Source of the DNA: Haloplanus sp. HW8-1
Lineage (GTDB): Archaea; Halobacteriota; Halobacteria; Halobacteriales; Haloferacaceae
Assembly (NCBI RefSeq): GCF_023703795.1
Contig: NZ_CP098518.1
Location: forward strand, 2,294,001-2,358,000
DNA length: 64,000 bases
Direction: 5' to 3'
The notes under the pieces are model-generated. The model worked only from the letters and a program-made list of their open reading frames with translations, was not told the origin of the DNA and did no database searches. The position numbers were made by a program, and so were the translations under genes. Of this stretch, positions 8,112 to 17,400 are shown one piece after another. Position 1 is the stretch's first letter. Each line of letters starts with the position of its first letter.

Positions 8112-8771
8112 ATGTCTGAAGAGAAATCCCACGCCACCGGAACCGTCGAACCGGGTGACACGAGCAAACGAGTCGGCATGGAGGTAATCCGTGAGCGCGG
8201 ACTCGATCCCGAGGAGCTCCGCGAAAAACTGATCGACGCCATCGGTGCGGAGTTCACGACCTACTACTACTACACCAATCTGCGAATGCATCTCGCTGGC
8301 GAGGAAGACTACAAGGAGATCACCGAAGACGCGCGTCTCGAAGATCGGGCACACTTCGAACTTGTCGTGCCTCGGATCTACGAACTCGAAGGGTCGTTGC
8401 CGAACGATATCCGCGATTTCGCGGATCGAGCCTCCTGTCCCGACGCTGAAGTGCCGACGCCGATGGACGACAGCGGCGAGTTCGACACGTCCGAGTTGGA
8501 GGTAGAGGACATTCTGGAAGTGCTGCTGGAGGCAGAGCGGTGTGCTATCCGGACTTGGAGCGAGATCTGTGACATGACCCGTGGTGCCGATCCACGCACC
8601 TACGACATGGCTCAGCGGATCCTCAACGAGGAGATGGACCACGAAGCTTGGTTCATCGAGCTACTGAGCAAGGAACGGGACGACGAGATCAACCCGGCCG
8701 GCCACTTCGCCCGCGGCGAACCCGGCGACGCGCCGTACTCGACGAACAACCGGTTCAACGACTCGGCCTGA
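8112..8771 (+). CDS. Dps-like thioferritin (DpsL-type ferritin-like protein)
   Basis: 219-aa four-helix ferritin-like protein that would oxidise Fe2+ with H2O2 and store iron. Ferroxidase-type ligands are visible: Glu47 in AEFTTYYYY, Glu77/His81 (EDRAH) and Glu174/His177 (EMDH). Cys109 in SCPD and Cys144 in ERCAIR match the cysteine pair that distinguishes thioferritins (Sulfolobus-type DPSL) from classical Dps. The start is placed at ATG 8112; upstream in-frame starts lack similarity. A ferredoxin gene and a DCC thiol protein follow on the same strand, suggesting an iron/redox stress unit. Confidence 0.85.
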   Translation: MSEEKSHATGTVEPGDTSKRVGMEVIRERGLDPEELREKLIDAIGAEFTTYYYYTNLRMHLAGEEDYKEITEDARLEDRAHFELVVPRIYELEGSLPNDIRDFADRASCPDAEVPTPMDDSGEFDTSELEVEDILEVLLEAERCAIRTWSEICDMTRGADPRTYDMAQRILNEEMDHEAWFIELLSKERDDEINPAGHFARGEPGDAPYSTNNRFNDSA

Positions 8772-8819
8772 CCTCAATAGTCGACGCTCCCACCCCCACT
8801 CCCACCCTACCCCCCTGTT

Positions 8820-9214
8820 ATGACACAGTCGTCGAACGAAACGTGGACCGTCACGATCGTGGTCCCCGAGGACTCGTCGCTGGACGAGGGCGGTGTGACG
8901 TACGATCTCGAAGTCGGCGCGGACGAGACGATCCTCGCGGCCGCGCGTTCGGCGGGTGTGTGGCTGCCGGCCGACTGCCAGCAGGGCTGGTGTACAACCT
9001 GGCTGCCCGCCTCGTCGACGGCGATGTTGTCCACCCGAACGCGCGTCGGTACTACGACGAGGACGACGAGGCCGGCTATATTCTGCCCTGCACTGCGAAG
9101 CCACGAACCGACACGACCATTGTCGTTGACCAGCACGACGATTTCCTCGAATTTAGAGCCGTTAACGACCGACCGCCAGGCAACTCGAAATTGAACGACC
9201 AGACGGAGCAATGA
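8820..9214 (+). pseudogene. [2Fe-2S] ferredoxin, interrupted by a single-base deletion
   Basis: The frame starting at ATG 8820 encodes a plant-type ferredoxin up to CQQGWCTT, then is out of frame. Restoring one T between 9001 and 9002 gives CQQGWCTTCAARLVDGD and continues to an LPCTAKP segment, ending with TGA at 9214. The restored protein is 131 aa and has the full C-x4-C-x2-C...C cluster motif. The deletion removes the third cluster cysteine and everything after it. The restored stop overlaps the next start as ATGA, so the lesion is recent, a sequencing error, or bypassed by frameshifting. Confidence 0.82.
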
Positions 9215-9729
9215 GTACAAACGACTTACAGCCGACCCAAACAGCAGATCGAGACCGCGTGGAGCCAGCGTACGAAGCAGTCCTCATCTTCGATAGGGGG
9301 TGTCCATTCTGTTCGGCAGCAGCGTCGGCACTCCGGCGACTCCCTAAAGTCGGTGTCCTCGCGTGGAACGGTGATGCTGCACAGCAGTTCTTCACTGCTC
9401 AGTTCGACGAGCCACCGTTTACACTGGTATTTGTCGATGTGACTGCAGACCAAATGTGGCTTGATCGAGCTACCGCCGATGAGTCATGTGACCGTGCCAG
9501 TCTCCCGACGTTCGTTCAGGACCTTCTCGAAGACGACTTTGAGCGTATCGCTGACACGGTGCGCGTAGCCGTTGGTTCGACGCAATACGCCGCTGATCTC
9601 AGTGGCACTCGTTCACTTAATGACGCTGCAACGGCGAAGTATGATAACTTCGCCCCGAATGTTCACAGTACCCTCGGGGCGGGGGAATTGCGCCGATCAG
9701 CGGTGAGAGACAGATATGCCAGTGTGTGA
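9211..9729 (+). CDS. DCC-family (DUF393-like) thiol-disulfide oxidoreductase
   Basis: 172-aa soluble protein with a thioredoxin-like start: hydrophobic strand VLIFDRG followed by CPFC (Cys32 and Cys35), the active-site pattern of the DUF393/DCC family. The segment FDEPPFTLVFVD fits the second half of that fold. ATG 9211 overlaps the restored ferredoxin stop by 4 bases, so it belongs to the ferredoxin operon. Its substrate is unknown; a redox link to the ferredoxin or thioferritin is inferred only from position. Confidence 0.68.
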   Translation: MSTNDLQPTQTADRDRVEPAYEAVLIFDRGCPFCSAAASALRRLPKVGVLAWNGDAAQQFFTAQFDEPPFTLVFVDVTADQMWLDRATADESCDRASLPTFVQDLLEDDFERIADTVRVAVGSTQYAADLSGTRSLNDAATAKYDNFAPNVHSTLGAGELRRSAVRDRYASV

Positions 9730-9968
9730 AAACTGCGGCAAACACGTCTCTGAACGATCGCTCTTGCGTAGAACATTGTTGGTGGCGAGCTGTCGGGCGA
9801 TCTTGTCGTAGTTCTACACGGCGTCCGGACTCACCAGAACGGGAGCGAGACAGGGTGAGAGAAGCGATCTGCCGAATTCACTCAGTCGAGTGAGTCCTCA
9901 CCAACAATCTGCTTCACAAGAGCGACGCCGAAAGTCAAATTATCAGTGTCCTTTTGCAAGTTCAGCTA
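9730..9968. other. Gap with no recognisable gene before the idi2 relic
   Basis: About 240 bases with no coding frame I can identify on either strand. It may contain unrecognisably decayed gene fragments, given the relics that follow. Confidence 0.4.
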
Positions 9969-10488
9969 ATGACAGGGCAGGGAACATCGGTGACCGAAGA
10001 TCGAAAAGACGACCACATCCAGATCGTACAGGAGCGACGTCGAAACCACAGGTTTCGAAGACATTCAGTTCGTCCATAACGCGCTCCCGGAACTCGATTA
10101 CGACGCTATCGATCCGTCCACCGAATCTCTGGGACATAAGCTACCCGCTCCAATCTTCATCGAGAGGATGACCGGGGGGCACGAAAACACCACAGAAATC
10201 AATCGGGCGTTGGCTCGTGCCGCCAGCTCACTGGCATCGCGATGGGGCTCGGAAGCCAGCGAGCTGGCCTCGAACACGACGACTAGCGTGCTCAAATCGT
10301 ATACCGCCGTCCGCGATGCCGCGCCTGATGCGTTCATCTACGGGAATCTTGGTGCGGCACAACTCCGGGAGTACGACATCGAAACGGTCGAACGCGCGGT
10401 CGAGATGATCGAAGCCGATGCGTCCGCAGTCCACTTGAACCTCCTCCAGGAAGCCGCCCAACCAGAAGGGGACGTCGATGGACTACAA
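9969..10488 (+). pseudogene. Type 2 isopentenyl-diphosphate delta-isomerase (Fni/IDI-2) relic
   Basis: Read across three frames, the segment gives [64 protein letters not shown] and [19 protein letters not shown]. These are consecutive conserved parts of IDI-2, the FMN-dependent isomerase of isoprenoid synthesis. Lesions: an extra C at 10035, a shift near 10231, and an extra T at 10284 that restores the third frame. Similarity stops after EGDVDG (about 10488), so roughly the C-terminal half is missing. Archaeal lipids need an isomerase, so a functional copy should exist elsewhere. Confidence 0.85.
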
Positions 10489-10614
10489 TATTCTCCGATA
10501 TTGCAGGACGGTCGTCGGTCGCCTCGTGTAGTCCCTTGATTGACTCTAGGGGCCGAGCGAGACCCACACGCTGTGCGCGTGTGTTTGGGCGCACCGAGTG
10601 GATGTCGACGGCCG

Positions 10615-11244
10615 CTACCGACTAGCCTTGATCCCGACGAACGATCCGTCGCCGTAGCCCTCTTCGATCGGTTCGAGACCGTCGATCTCATCGAGCCAGT
10701 GATAGACCGTTTGTACGAACTCAAAGTCGGAAAATCCGGTGGCTTCGAGCGCCTCGAGGAGTTCTTCGGTCGAGACGAACGTCGCCTCTCTGTAGAAGGG
10801 ATTCTGCTCTTTCTTTTCCTGATAGATTCGACCGACAGGGCTGTCCTTGTCTATGTAGCCGATCACGAGATGCCCTGACTGCGAGAGGATCCGGTCGGCT
10901 TCGGTCAACGTTCGATCAATGTCGTCGACAAAGCAAATCGTCGTCACGATAAGCGCGGTGTCGAAGGTGTCGTCCCGGAACGGCAGATGCTCGGCGACAC
11001 CTCTAACCACGTCGACTCCTCGCTCGCGAGCATATTCCAGCATCGCTTCAGCCGGGTCGATCCCGACGTCCATTCCCAGCGGGGCGGCGAACCGCGCGCT
11101 CCCGACGCCGATCTCGATTCCGCGTCCGGTCGCTGGTACGAGTCGATCCAAAGCAGCCAGTTCGGACTGGTAGGCGGCGTCGTGTTCGCCGAACCATCCC
11201 TCGTATCGGTCGGTGTGGGCTTCGAACGGCTCTACGTTTGGCAT
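10615..11244 (-). CDS. Class I SAM-dependent methyltransferase
   Basis: 209-aa cytoplasmic enzyme of the methyltransferase-11 type. SAM-binding motif I is IEIGVGSARFAAPLG (about residues 43-57), followed by the acidic strand end GIDPAEAMLEYAR and the VAEHLPFRDDTFDTALIV segment. The start is placed at ATG 11244 rather than the longer frame to 11268, where MPNVEPF begins the family-like region. Substrate is not predictable. The gene looks intact although it lies between two pseudogenes. Confidence 0.82.
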   Translation of the reverse strand: MPNVEPFEAHTDRYEGWFGEHDAAYQSELAALDRLVPATGRGIEIGVGSARFAAPLGMDVGIDPAEAMLEYARERGVDVVRGVAEHLPFRDDTFDTALIVTTICFVDDIDRTLTEADRILSQSGHLVIGYIDKDSPVGRIYQEKKEQNPFYREATFVSTEELLEALEATGFSDFEFVQTVYHWLDEIDGLEPIEEGYGDGSFVGIKASR

Positions 11245-11453
11245 ACGTACACATAGTCTATCAAGCACTACTAACGTGGGTCTGGTGTTCGGAGTCCACG
11301 GCCAGCAAAATCGTCGGATAGCGCTCCACTACCGATGTCGTACCTGAGCGTGTTGTATCTCGATTGGGTCGACCCATTCGGGATCGATCTGATCGTATGG
11401 CCTTATATACCTATTACAGTTAATGTTTATGCGTAGCCCACCAAAGTACTGGT

Positions 11454-11609
11454 ATGCCACACGGGCAAGACATCGAGGGTGAAAACAATCTGGAGTCCGC
11501 ATCGAAATACGAATGCCTCAAATGTGGTCGCATCGTCGAGGCCACGTCCCATCCCGGGACCTGTGAGTGTGGCGGCGAGTTCCAGAACCGCTCGAAATCA
11601 CTCGAATAG
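11454..11609 (+). CDS. Small zinc-ribbon protein (rubrerythrin-like / DUF7129-type)
   Basis: 51-aa protein with two metal-binding knuckles, YECLKCGR and GTCECGGEF, forming a four-cysteine zinc or iron ribbon. The arrangement resembles the small rubrerythrin-like domain proteins common in haloarchaea. A TATA-like TTATATACC lies about 45-50 bases upstream. Probably a stand-alone metal-binding or nucleic-acid-binding peptide; role unknown. Confidence 0.72.
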   Translation: MPHGQDIEGENNLESASKYECLKCGRIVEATSHPGTCECGGEFQNRSKSLE

Positions 11610-11629
11610 CCGGACTTACGTTACGGACG

Positions 11630-11988
11630 ATGGCACAGGAACCACCCTCGGTAGCCGGCGGTGTAGCGGACACGTCGGAGGTTTCGCCGAAAACTGCGCT
11701 TGCCACCGTCCGCCATCAACTCAATAAAGCCGCCTCCTACCTCGATATCGACGAAAACATCGTCGAACGGCTGAACCGCCCCGCGGCGGTCCACGAGGTG
11801 ACGATCCCACTCGAACACGACGATGGGCCGTCGAGATGTTCCAGGGGTATCGTGCACAGCACGATCGCGTTCGTGACTCTGCGAAGGCGGAGTTCGAAAC
11901 CCGCGGGTGCACGTAGCACGATGCCGCGTACGTCGTCGCTCTCTCGCGGATTGCGAACGCCCGCGAGAGTCGGGGACCATGGCCATAA
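11630..11988 (+). pseudogene. Glutamate dehydrogenase relic with large internal deletion
   Basis: Starting at ATG 11630 the frame encodes the N-terminus of a haloarchaeal Glu/Leu/Phe dehydrogenase: TVRHQLNKAASYLDIDENIVERL, then the EVTIPLEHDDG strand (segments quoted in part). A one-base deletion near 11829 is needed to continue with VEMFQGYRAQHDRVR. Homology decays through a GGVRNPRV-like remnant and then jumps at about 11923 to AYVVALSRIANARESRGPWP and a stop at 11988, which looks like the enzyme's extreme C-terminus. More than 300 codons of the usual 420-435 are missing, including the active-site lysine and the NAD domain. Confidence 0.75.
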
Positions 11989-12145
11989 CGCCGAAGAGGA
12001 CTGTTTCCCGGTCTGAGCAGAACAGCTACGGCTGCCACTGACCGTTATGTCTGTCTCCTGTTCCGAGCGAAGCGGGGGAGCGGCCACCTCTCCGAGTATG
12101 GCTACCGGTGAGTGATCGAAACCGGCTACAAGTCGATCAGGCGAT
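11989..12145. other. Short non-coding gap after the gdh relic
   Basis: Nothing recognisable; lies between the convergent gdh relic and the end of the first receptor-like kinase gene. Confidence 0.4.
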
Positions 12146-14359
12146 TCACGGCCCCCACGACGTCGAAGAATCCAGCTCCTGTAGGGCATCCCGAAAGTAG
12201 ATGATCGACTCGTAGCGATCGGATTTCTCGCTGGCCAGGGCCGTCAGCAACACGTCGTCGAGTGCCGCCGGCAGCGCGGAGTCACGCTCGCTCGGGGGTA
12301 CCGGTGTCTCGGTCAGGGTCTTGTGCATGATCTCGGCGGACTGTCCCTCGAACGGGGGCCGGCCAGCGAACAGTTCATAGAGGACGGCCCCGAGTTGGTA
12401 GATGTCGGTCAGTTCGTCCGTGCCACCGTACTCGTCGTCGAACTGTTCTGGGGCGGCGTACGGCAGCGAGAGTCCGTCGACGCTCTGGGAGTGTTCCAGC
12501 AGGTGCTTCGAGAGGCCCCAGTCGGCGACCTTGGGGACGTCCCAGGCATCCTCCACCTCACGGAACAGGACGTTCTCGGGCTTGAGGTCGAGGTGGGCGA
12601 CGCCCTGGCGGTGGGCGTGGCGGACGGCCGTCGTCACCGCGATCGCCGTCCACAGTGCCTGATCGAACGGGAGCGTACCGGAACGGGCCCCCAGGTGACC
12701 GCCGTCCATGTACTCCATGGCGATCCAGGGGATCGGTTCGACGTCCCAGTCGATGACGCCCACGATGTGGTCGTGATCGGCGAGGCGGGCCCAGGTTTCG
12801 GCTTCGTCGAGGAGTCGCTCGACTCGTTCGGTGTGGATCGTCCCACTCATCCGGGGCGTTTTCAGCGCGATCGGCACGTCACCGTCGTCGCGTCGAACGA
12901 TCCCACGATACACGTCCGCGGTACCACCACTTCCGAGACGGTCGCCCCGGTCGATCCGATCGTAGTCGAGGGAGAGTGGCCGTGCGAGACCATCGAAATC
13001 GCCCGGATCGGCCGGCCGGCCCTCACCGTCCCTGCCACGAGCACGGCGATAGCGCCACACACCCAGTCCGGACAGCGTCGCGATCACCCCGCCGGTGAGA
13101 ACGCCCACCTCCCGATCGACGAGGTCACTCGCCGGCCCGAGAACCAACTGCGCGGCGGACGGGCGCGCGTCGGTCGACGGCTGCCCGGTGAGCGCGACCA
13201 CGTAGTTGTCGCCGCTGCCGACGTACAGAGTGCTGTCGACCACTGCCGGCGAGGTGACGATGCCACGCTCCGTCTCGTAGGTCCACCGCTCGGTGCCGTC
13301 GGCCGCCGTCAGGGCGTACATGGTGCCGTCCCTGCTCCCGACGTAGGCGATACCGTCGACGACGACCGGCGACGCCTCAACCACGTCTCCCGTCTCGTGG
13401 CTCCACCGTTCGGTGCCATTCGTAGCGTCCAGTGCGTAGACGGCAGTGTCGGCGCTCCCGACGACGACGGTTTCGTCCGTGATTGCCGGGGAAGAGAGGA
13501 TCCCTCCACGGGTCTCCGAGACCCACCGCTCGGTACCGTCGGCGGCATCCAGCGCAGACACCGTACCCGCGTCACTCCGCTCGTCGCCGGTCCCGACGAA
13601 GACGGTTCCGTCGACGACTGCCGGTGACGACAACCGCCGCTCCGCCTCGTAAGTCCACCGATCGGTGCCGTCGGCGGCATCCAGTGCCGTGACGTGTCCG
13701 TCGAGGCCGCCGACGAAGACGGTACCGTCCGCGACCGCCGGTGTCGTGGTCATCACCCTGCCGACGTCGCGTGTCCACCGTTCGCGCCCCGACGCCGCAT
13801 CCAGCGCGTACAGCGTGCCCTCCTGTGAGCCGACGTAGACGGTGCCGTCCGCGACGGTCGGTGACATCACGTTGTCGACCATCCGGTAGACCCACTGGCG
13901 CGTGCCGTCGGCCGCGTCGAGTGCGTACAGCCGGTCGTCCTGGCACCCGACGTACACCGTCCCGCCGACTACCGCGGGCGTTGCGTAGACGCTCCTCTCG
14001 GGCTCGAACCCCCACTGGACGGTACCGTCGGCCGCGTCCAGTGCATACACGCCGGCGTCCCCACAGCCGGCGTACACCGTCCCGTCAACCACCGCACCGA
14101 CGTGGATCCCCCGTGGTGGGCGGCTGATCGAGCCGGTGTCGGCGTCCCAGGACCACCGCTCGCTGATCCCTGTTGCCGGTCCGGTCGCGGCGGGATTTCG
14201 TCCGGAGTTCGCCGCGTCGACGCCTGCCATCGGATGGTCGGGTCCCCTTATCGACGAGTGTTGAGTGGCGCTGACGCGAGCCGTCCCGGCGATTCCTGCG
14301 ACTCCGGCCCCACCGAGTACCCGCAGGAATCCCCGACGCGGTGTCCGTCTCCACTCCAT
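12146..14359 (-). CDS. Receptor-like Ser/Thr kinase with PQQ-type beta-propeller ectodomain
   Basis: 737 aa. Domains in order: Tat signal with RRGFLRVLG at residues 8-16; many repeats of the pattern VDGTVYVG...ALDAADGTERW (about residues 45-400), typical of PQQ-enzyme-like beta-propellers; one membrane span around 415-437 ending in basic WRYRRARGR; then a Hanks-type kinase. Kinase motifs: glycine loop LGSGGTADVY (about 472), IALK lysine, catalytic loop HLDLKPEN (about 590, with HLD for HRD), ADWG for DFG, and YAAPE. Topology predicts an outside sensor and a cytoplasmic kinase. A TATA box 28-35 bases upstream supports the start. Ligand and substrates unknown. Confidence 0.88.
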   Translation of the reverse strand: MEWRRTPRRGFLRVLGGAGVAGIAGTARVSATQHSSIRGPDHPMAGVDAANSGRNPAATGPATGISERWSWDADTGSISRPPRGIHVGAVVDGTVYAGCGDAGVYALDAADGTVQWGFEPERSVYATPAVVGGTVYVGCQDDRLYALDAADGTRQWVYRMVDNVMSPTVADGTVYVGSQEGTLYALDAASGRERWTRDVGRVMTTTPAVADGTVFVGGLDGHVTALDAADGTDRWTYEAERRLSSPAVVDGTVFVGTGDERSDAGTVSALDAADGTERWVSETRGGILSSPAITDETVVVGSADTAVYALDATNGTERWSHETGDVVEASPVVVDGIAYVGSRDGTMYALTAADGTERWTYETERGIVTSPAVVDSTLYVGSGDNYVVALTGQPSTDARPSAAQLVLGPASDLVDREVGVLTGGVIATLSGLGVWRYRRARGRDGEGRPADPGDFDGLARPLSLDYDRIDRGDRLGSGGTADVYRGIVRRDDGDVPIALKTPRMSGTIHTERVERLLDEAETWARLADHDHIVGVIDWDVEPIPWIAMEYMDGGHLGARSGTLPFDQALWTAIAVTTAVRHAHRQGVAHLDLKPENVLFREVEDAWDVPKVADWGLSKHLLEHSQSVDGLSLPYAAPEQFDDEYGGTDELTDIYQLGAVLYELFAGRPPFEGQSAEIMHKTLTETPVPPSERDSALPAALDDVLLTALASEKSDRYESIIYFRDALQELDSSTSWGP

Positions 14360-14386
14360 CTACCGGGACAGTGGCGACGAGCGATC

Positions 14387-14394
14387 ATATAAAT
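14387..14394 (-). promoter_or_regulatory. TATA box of the 737-aa kinase gene
   Basis: ATTTATAT on the minus strand, 28-35 bases upstream of the start codon at 14359. This is the spacing of a leaderless haloarchaeal promoter, and it shows the kinase is transcribed separately from the upstream 1192-aa kinase. Confidence 0.6.
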
Positions 14395-14409
14395 GCTGTT
14401 CGAACGGGA

Positions 14410-17400
14410 TCAACTCAGGTTCCGGAGTGCATCCCGCAAGTAGAGGATCGAATCGTACCGATCGGACGCGTCGGTGGCCATCGCCGTTGCGACGATGTCG
14501 TCGATCTCGGCGGGGAGCGTCGAATCGAGCGTCGTCGGTGGCCGGAAGTCACCGGCGAGTGTGGCTCGCATGATTTCGGCGGGGGTGCCTTCGAACGGTG
14601 GGCGGCCGGTGAACAGTTCATAACAGATGGCACCGAGCGCGTACACGTCGCTCGCGTGGCCCGGCACTCCATACCCGTCGTCGAACTGTTCCGGAGCCAC
14701 GTAAGCGAGGTGGAGTTCCCCGGCACGTTGGGACTGAGTGCGCGAGAGCGCTCCCATACCCCAGTCACCGATCTTCAGACGGAGGCTGTCGTCATCGGTG
14801 CCCAACAGCACGTTCGACGGGTGGAGCCCGAGGTGAGAGGTCCCCCTGCTGTGACCGTGGTACACGGCCTCGGCGATCCGACCGACGGCGACGACGGCCT
14901 GGCGTGGGGAGATCCGATCGATGACCGGGCCGAGGGCTCCCCGATTCATGTACTCCATGGCGATCCAGGGGATCGGTTCGACGTCCCAGTCGATGACGCC
15001 GACGATCCCATCGTGGGCGGCGAGTTGCTGCCAGGTGTCCGCGACCGTGGCAAACCGGTCGAGGGTATCCGTGGCGACCGTCTCCTCGAACTGGAACTCC
15101 TTGAGCGCCAGCGGTCGCGCTCCACGCGTCGTCTCGACTCGCGCGTGGGACACCGTCGACACCGCCCCCCGTCCGAGCGGTTCTCCGATGGAGATGTCCG
15201 CGTACGCGAGGTCGATATCCTGAAGTACCGCCTCGGAACTGGTGTCGGCGGACCGATCGACCGGGCGTGAGGGATCGGTCGCCGGCGTCGCCGCCGCTCC
15301 GGCGGGGCTCTCGTTCGCCGTCGGATCGCCGGGTACGGCTCCGAACGTGACCGACTGGCTCCGGTCGTTGTCGGCCCGTTCGAGCAACTCCACGAACTGG
15401 TCCCGGAGGTACAGCACGGATTCGTAGCGATCCTCCTTCCGTTTTGCCAGTGCCGTCAACAGCACGTCGTCCAACTCGGCCGGTAGTTCCGGGGTCAGGT
15501 CGGTCGGGCGTGTCGGCTCCTCGGTCAGGGTCTTGTGCATGATCTCGGCGGACTGTCCCTCGAACGGGGGCCGGCCAGCGAACAGTTCATAGAGGACGGC
15601 CCCGAGTTGGTAGATGTCGGTCAGTTCGTCCGTGTCGCCGTACTCGTCGTCGAACTGCTCGGGCGCTGCGTACTGCGGGGAGAATCCCTCGATGCTGTTC
15701 GAGTGGTCGAGTAGACGTTTCGAGAGGCCCCAGTCGGCGACCTTGGGGACGTCCCAGGCGCCCTCCACCTCGCGGAAGAGGACGTTTTCGGGCTTGAGGT
15801 CGAGGTGGGCGACGCCCTGGCGGTGGGCGTGGCGGACGGCCGTCGTCACCGCCAGCGCCGTCCACAGTGCCTGATCGAGCGTGAACTCGTCGGCCCGCTC
15901 GCCGAGGTGGCCGCCGTCCATGTACTCCATGGCGATCCACGGGACTGGCGTGCTCCCGTAGTCCACGACGTCGACGACGTGGTCGTGATCGTCGAGTGCC
16001 GTCCACGTCTCGGCCTCGGCGAGCAGACGCTCGACCGTCTCAGTGTGGAGCGTCCCACCCGTCCGGGGTTCCTTGACCGCCAATGGGACCTGCCGATCGT
16101 CGGCCATCACGGTGCCGCGATAGATCTTCGCGTTCCCGCCGGTTCCGATGACTCCCTCCTGTTCGATGCCGTGGTAGCTCACGTTCAGAGGCGGCGGCGA
16201 CGGGATACGCGAGGGAACGGTGGCGTCCGCCGCTGATTCCGAGTCGGTGCCGGACGCCGCGTTTCGCCGATCCATCGTCCCGTCGGAAACGTCGGACGGC
16301 GTCTCCTCCCGTCCGGAGTCCCGGGAACGTCCACGCATCGGGGCATCGTCGCCGGACCGGTACCGATACGCACCGAGCCCGCCGAGAACCCCACAAGCGA
16401 GTAGAGCCAACAGGAGCGACTGTCCGTCGCCGGCGCCGTCCGGTCCCGCCCCCGCGGACGTGACAGTGGCCGACGTCGGCGTGGGATCGGACGCCGACGC
16501 CTCGAGGGTTTGGCGGCCTGCAGTCGGTGGGTTCGCCAGCGGGACCTCGACGCTCGTCTTGCCGGTCGCTCCCGAATCGTCGACGACGAGGAGGTCCGCC
16601 TCACGGTTGCCTGCCGTCGTGAACTCGAACGAATGACGCACCGTCTCGCCGGTGTAGTACGCGTTCGAGATTCGCCACCGGAACGTCTCGATGCTCCCGT
16701 CGACGTCGCTCGATCCGGTGCCGTCGAACGTGACGGTGTCACCCTGCTCTATCTCCGCCGGCGAGAACGAGATGTCGGGACTCGGGTCGGCCGCCGACTC
16801 GCCGGTCGTGATCGCCCATAAGTTCCCGGCACCCGCGACGTACACCGTCCCGTCGCCGACGACCGGTGTGGCGTTCATGTCCATGTCGAGTCCCAGAACG
16901 ATCGACCACAACACCTCGCCGGTTCGGAAGTCGATCGCCCTGAGACGGTCGTTCGTCACGTCGTAGACCGTCTCGTCCGCGATTACCGGCGAGGGTTCGG
17001 CGTTCGCCGTGTCGGTCTCCCAGCGGACACTGCCGGTGGCGGGATCGAGCGCCGTCAGCCGTTGGCTGTCGGAGAGGACCACCCCATCGGCGCCGACGGC
17101 CACCGAATTGGCGACCCTGCGTACACCTCTCGTCCACAGTTTCTCACCACCGGCGGCGTCAACCGCGAACAGAGAGCCATGTGTCGAGGCGGCGAAGACG
17201 GTCCCGTCGGCCACCGTCGGGATCGAACGCAGTCGGTTGTCGGTGGTGAACTCCCAGCGCGTCCGTCCGTCGCTGGCCCCGAGAGCCAAGAGACGTCCCG
17301 TCTCAACGCCGGTGACGACGACCACGCCGTCCGCGACGGCGATGCCGAGAGCGTCGTTCGTGAGGTCATCGCGTCGCCAGACTACCTCGCCGGTCGCCGA

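Noticed and set aside
9969-9992. Upstream ATG as the start of a functional IDI-2 gene
   Set aside because: Multiple frameshifts and a missing C-terminus make expression of a working enzyme impossible.
9730-12145. Relic-rich region as a possible insertion-sequence scar
   Set aside because: No terminal inverted repeats, target duplications or transposase motifs were visible; decay alone explains it.
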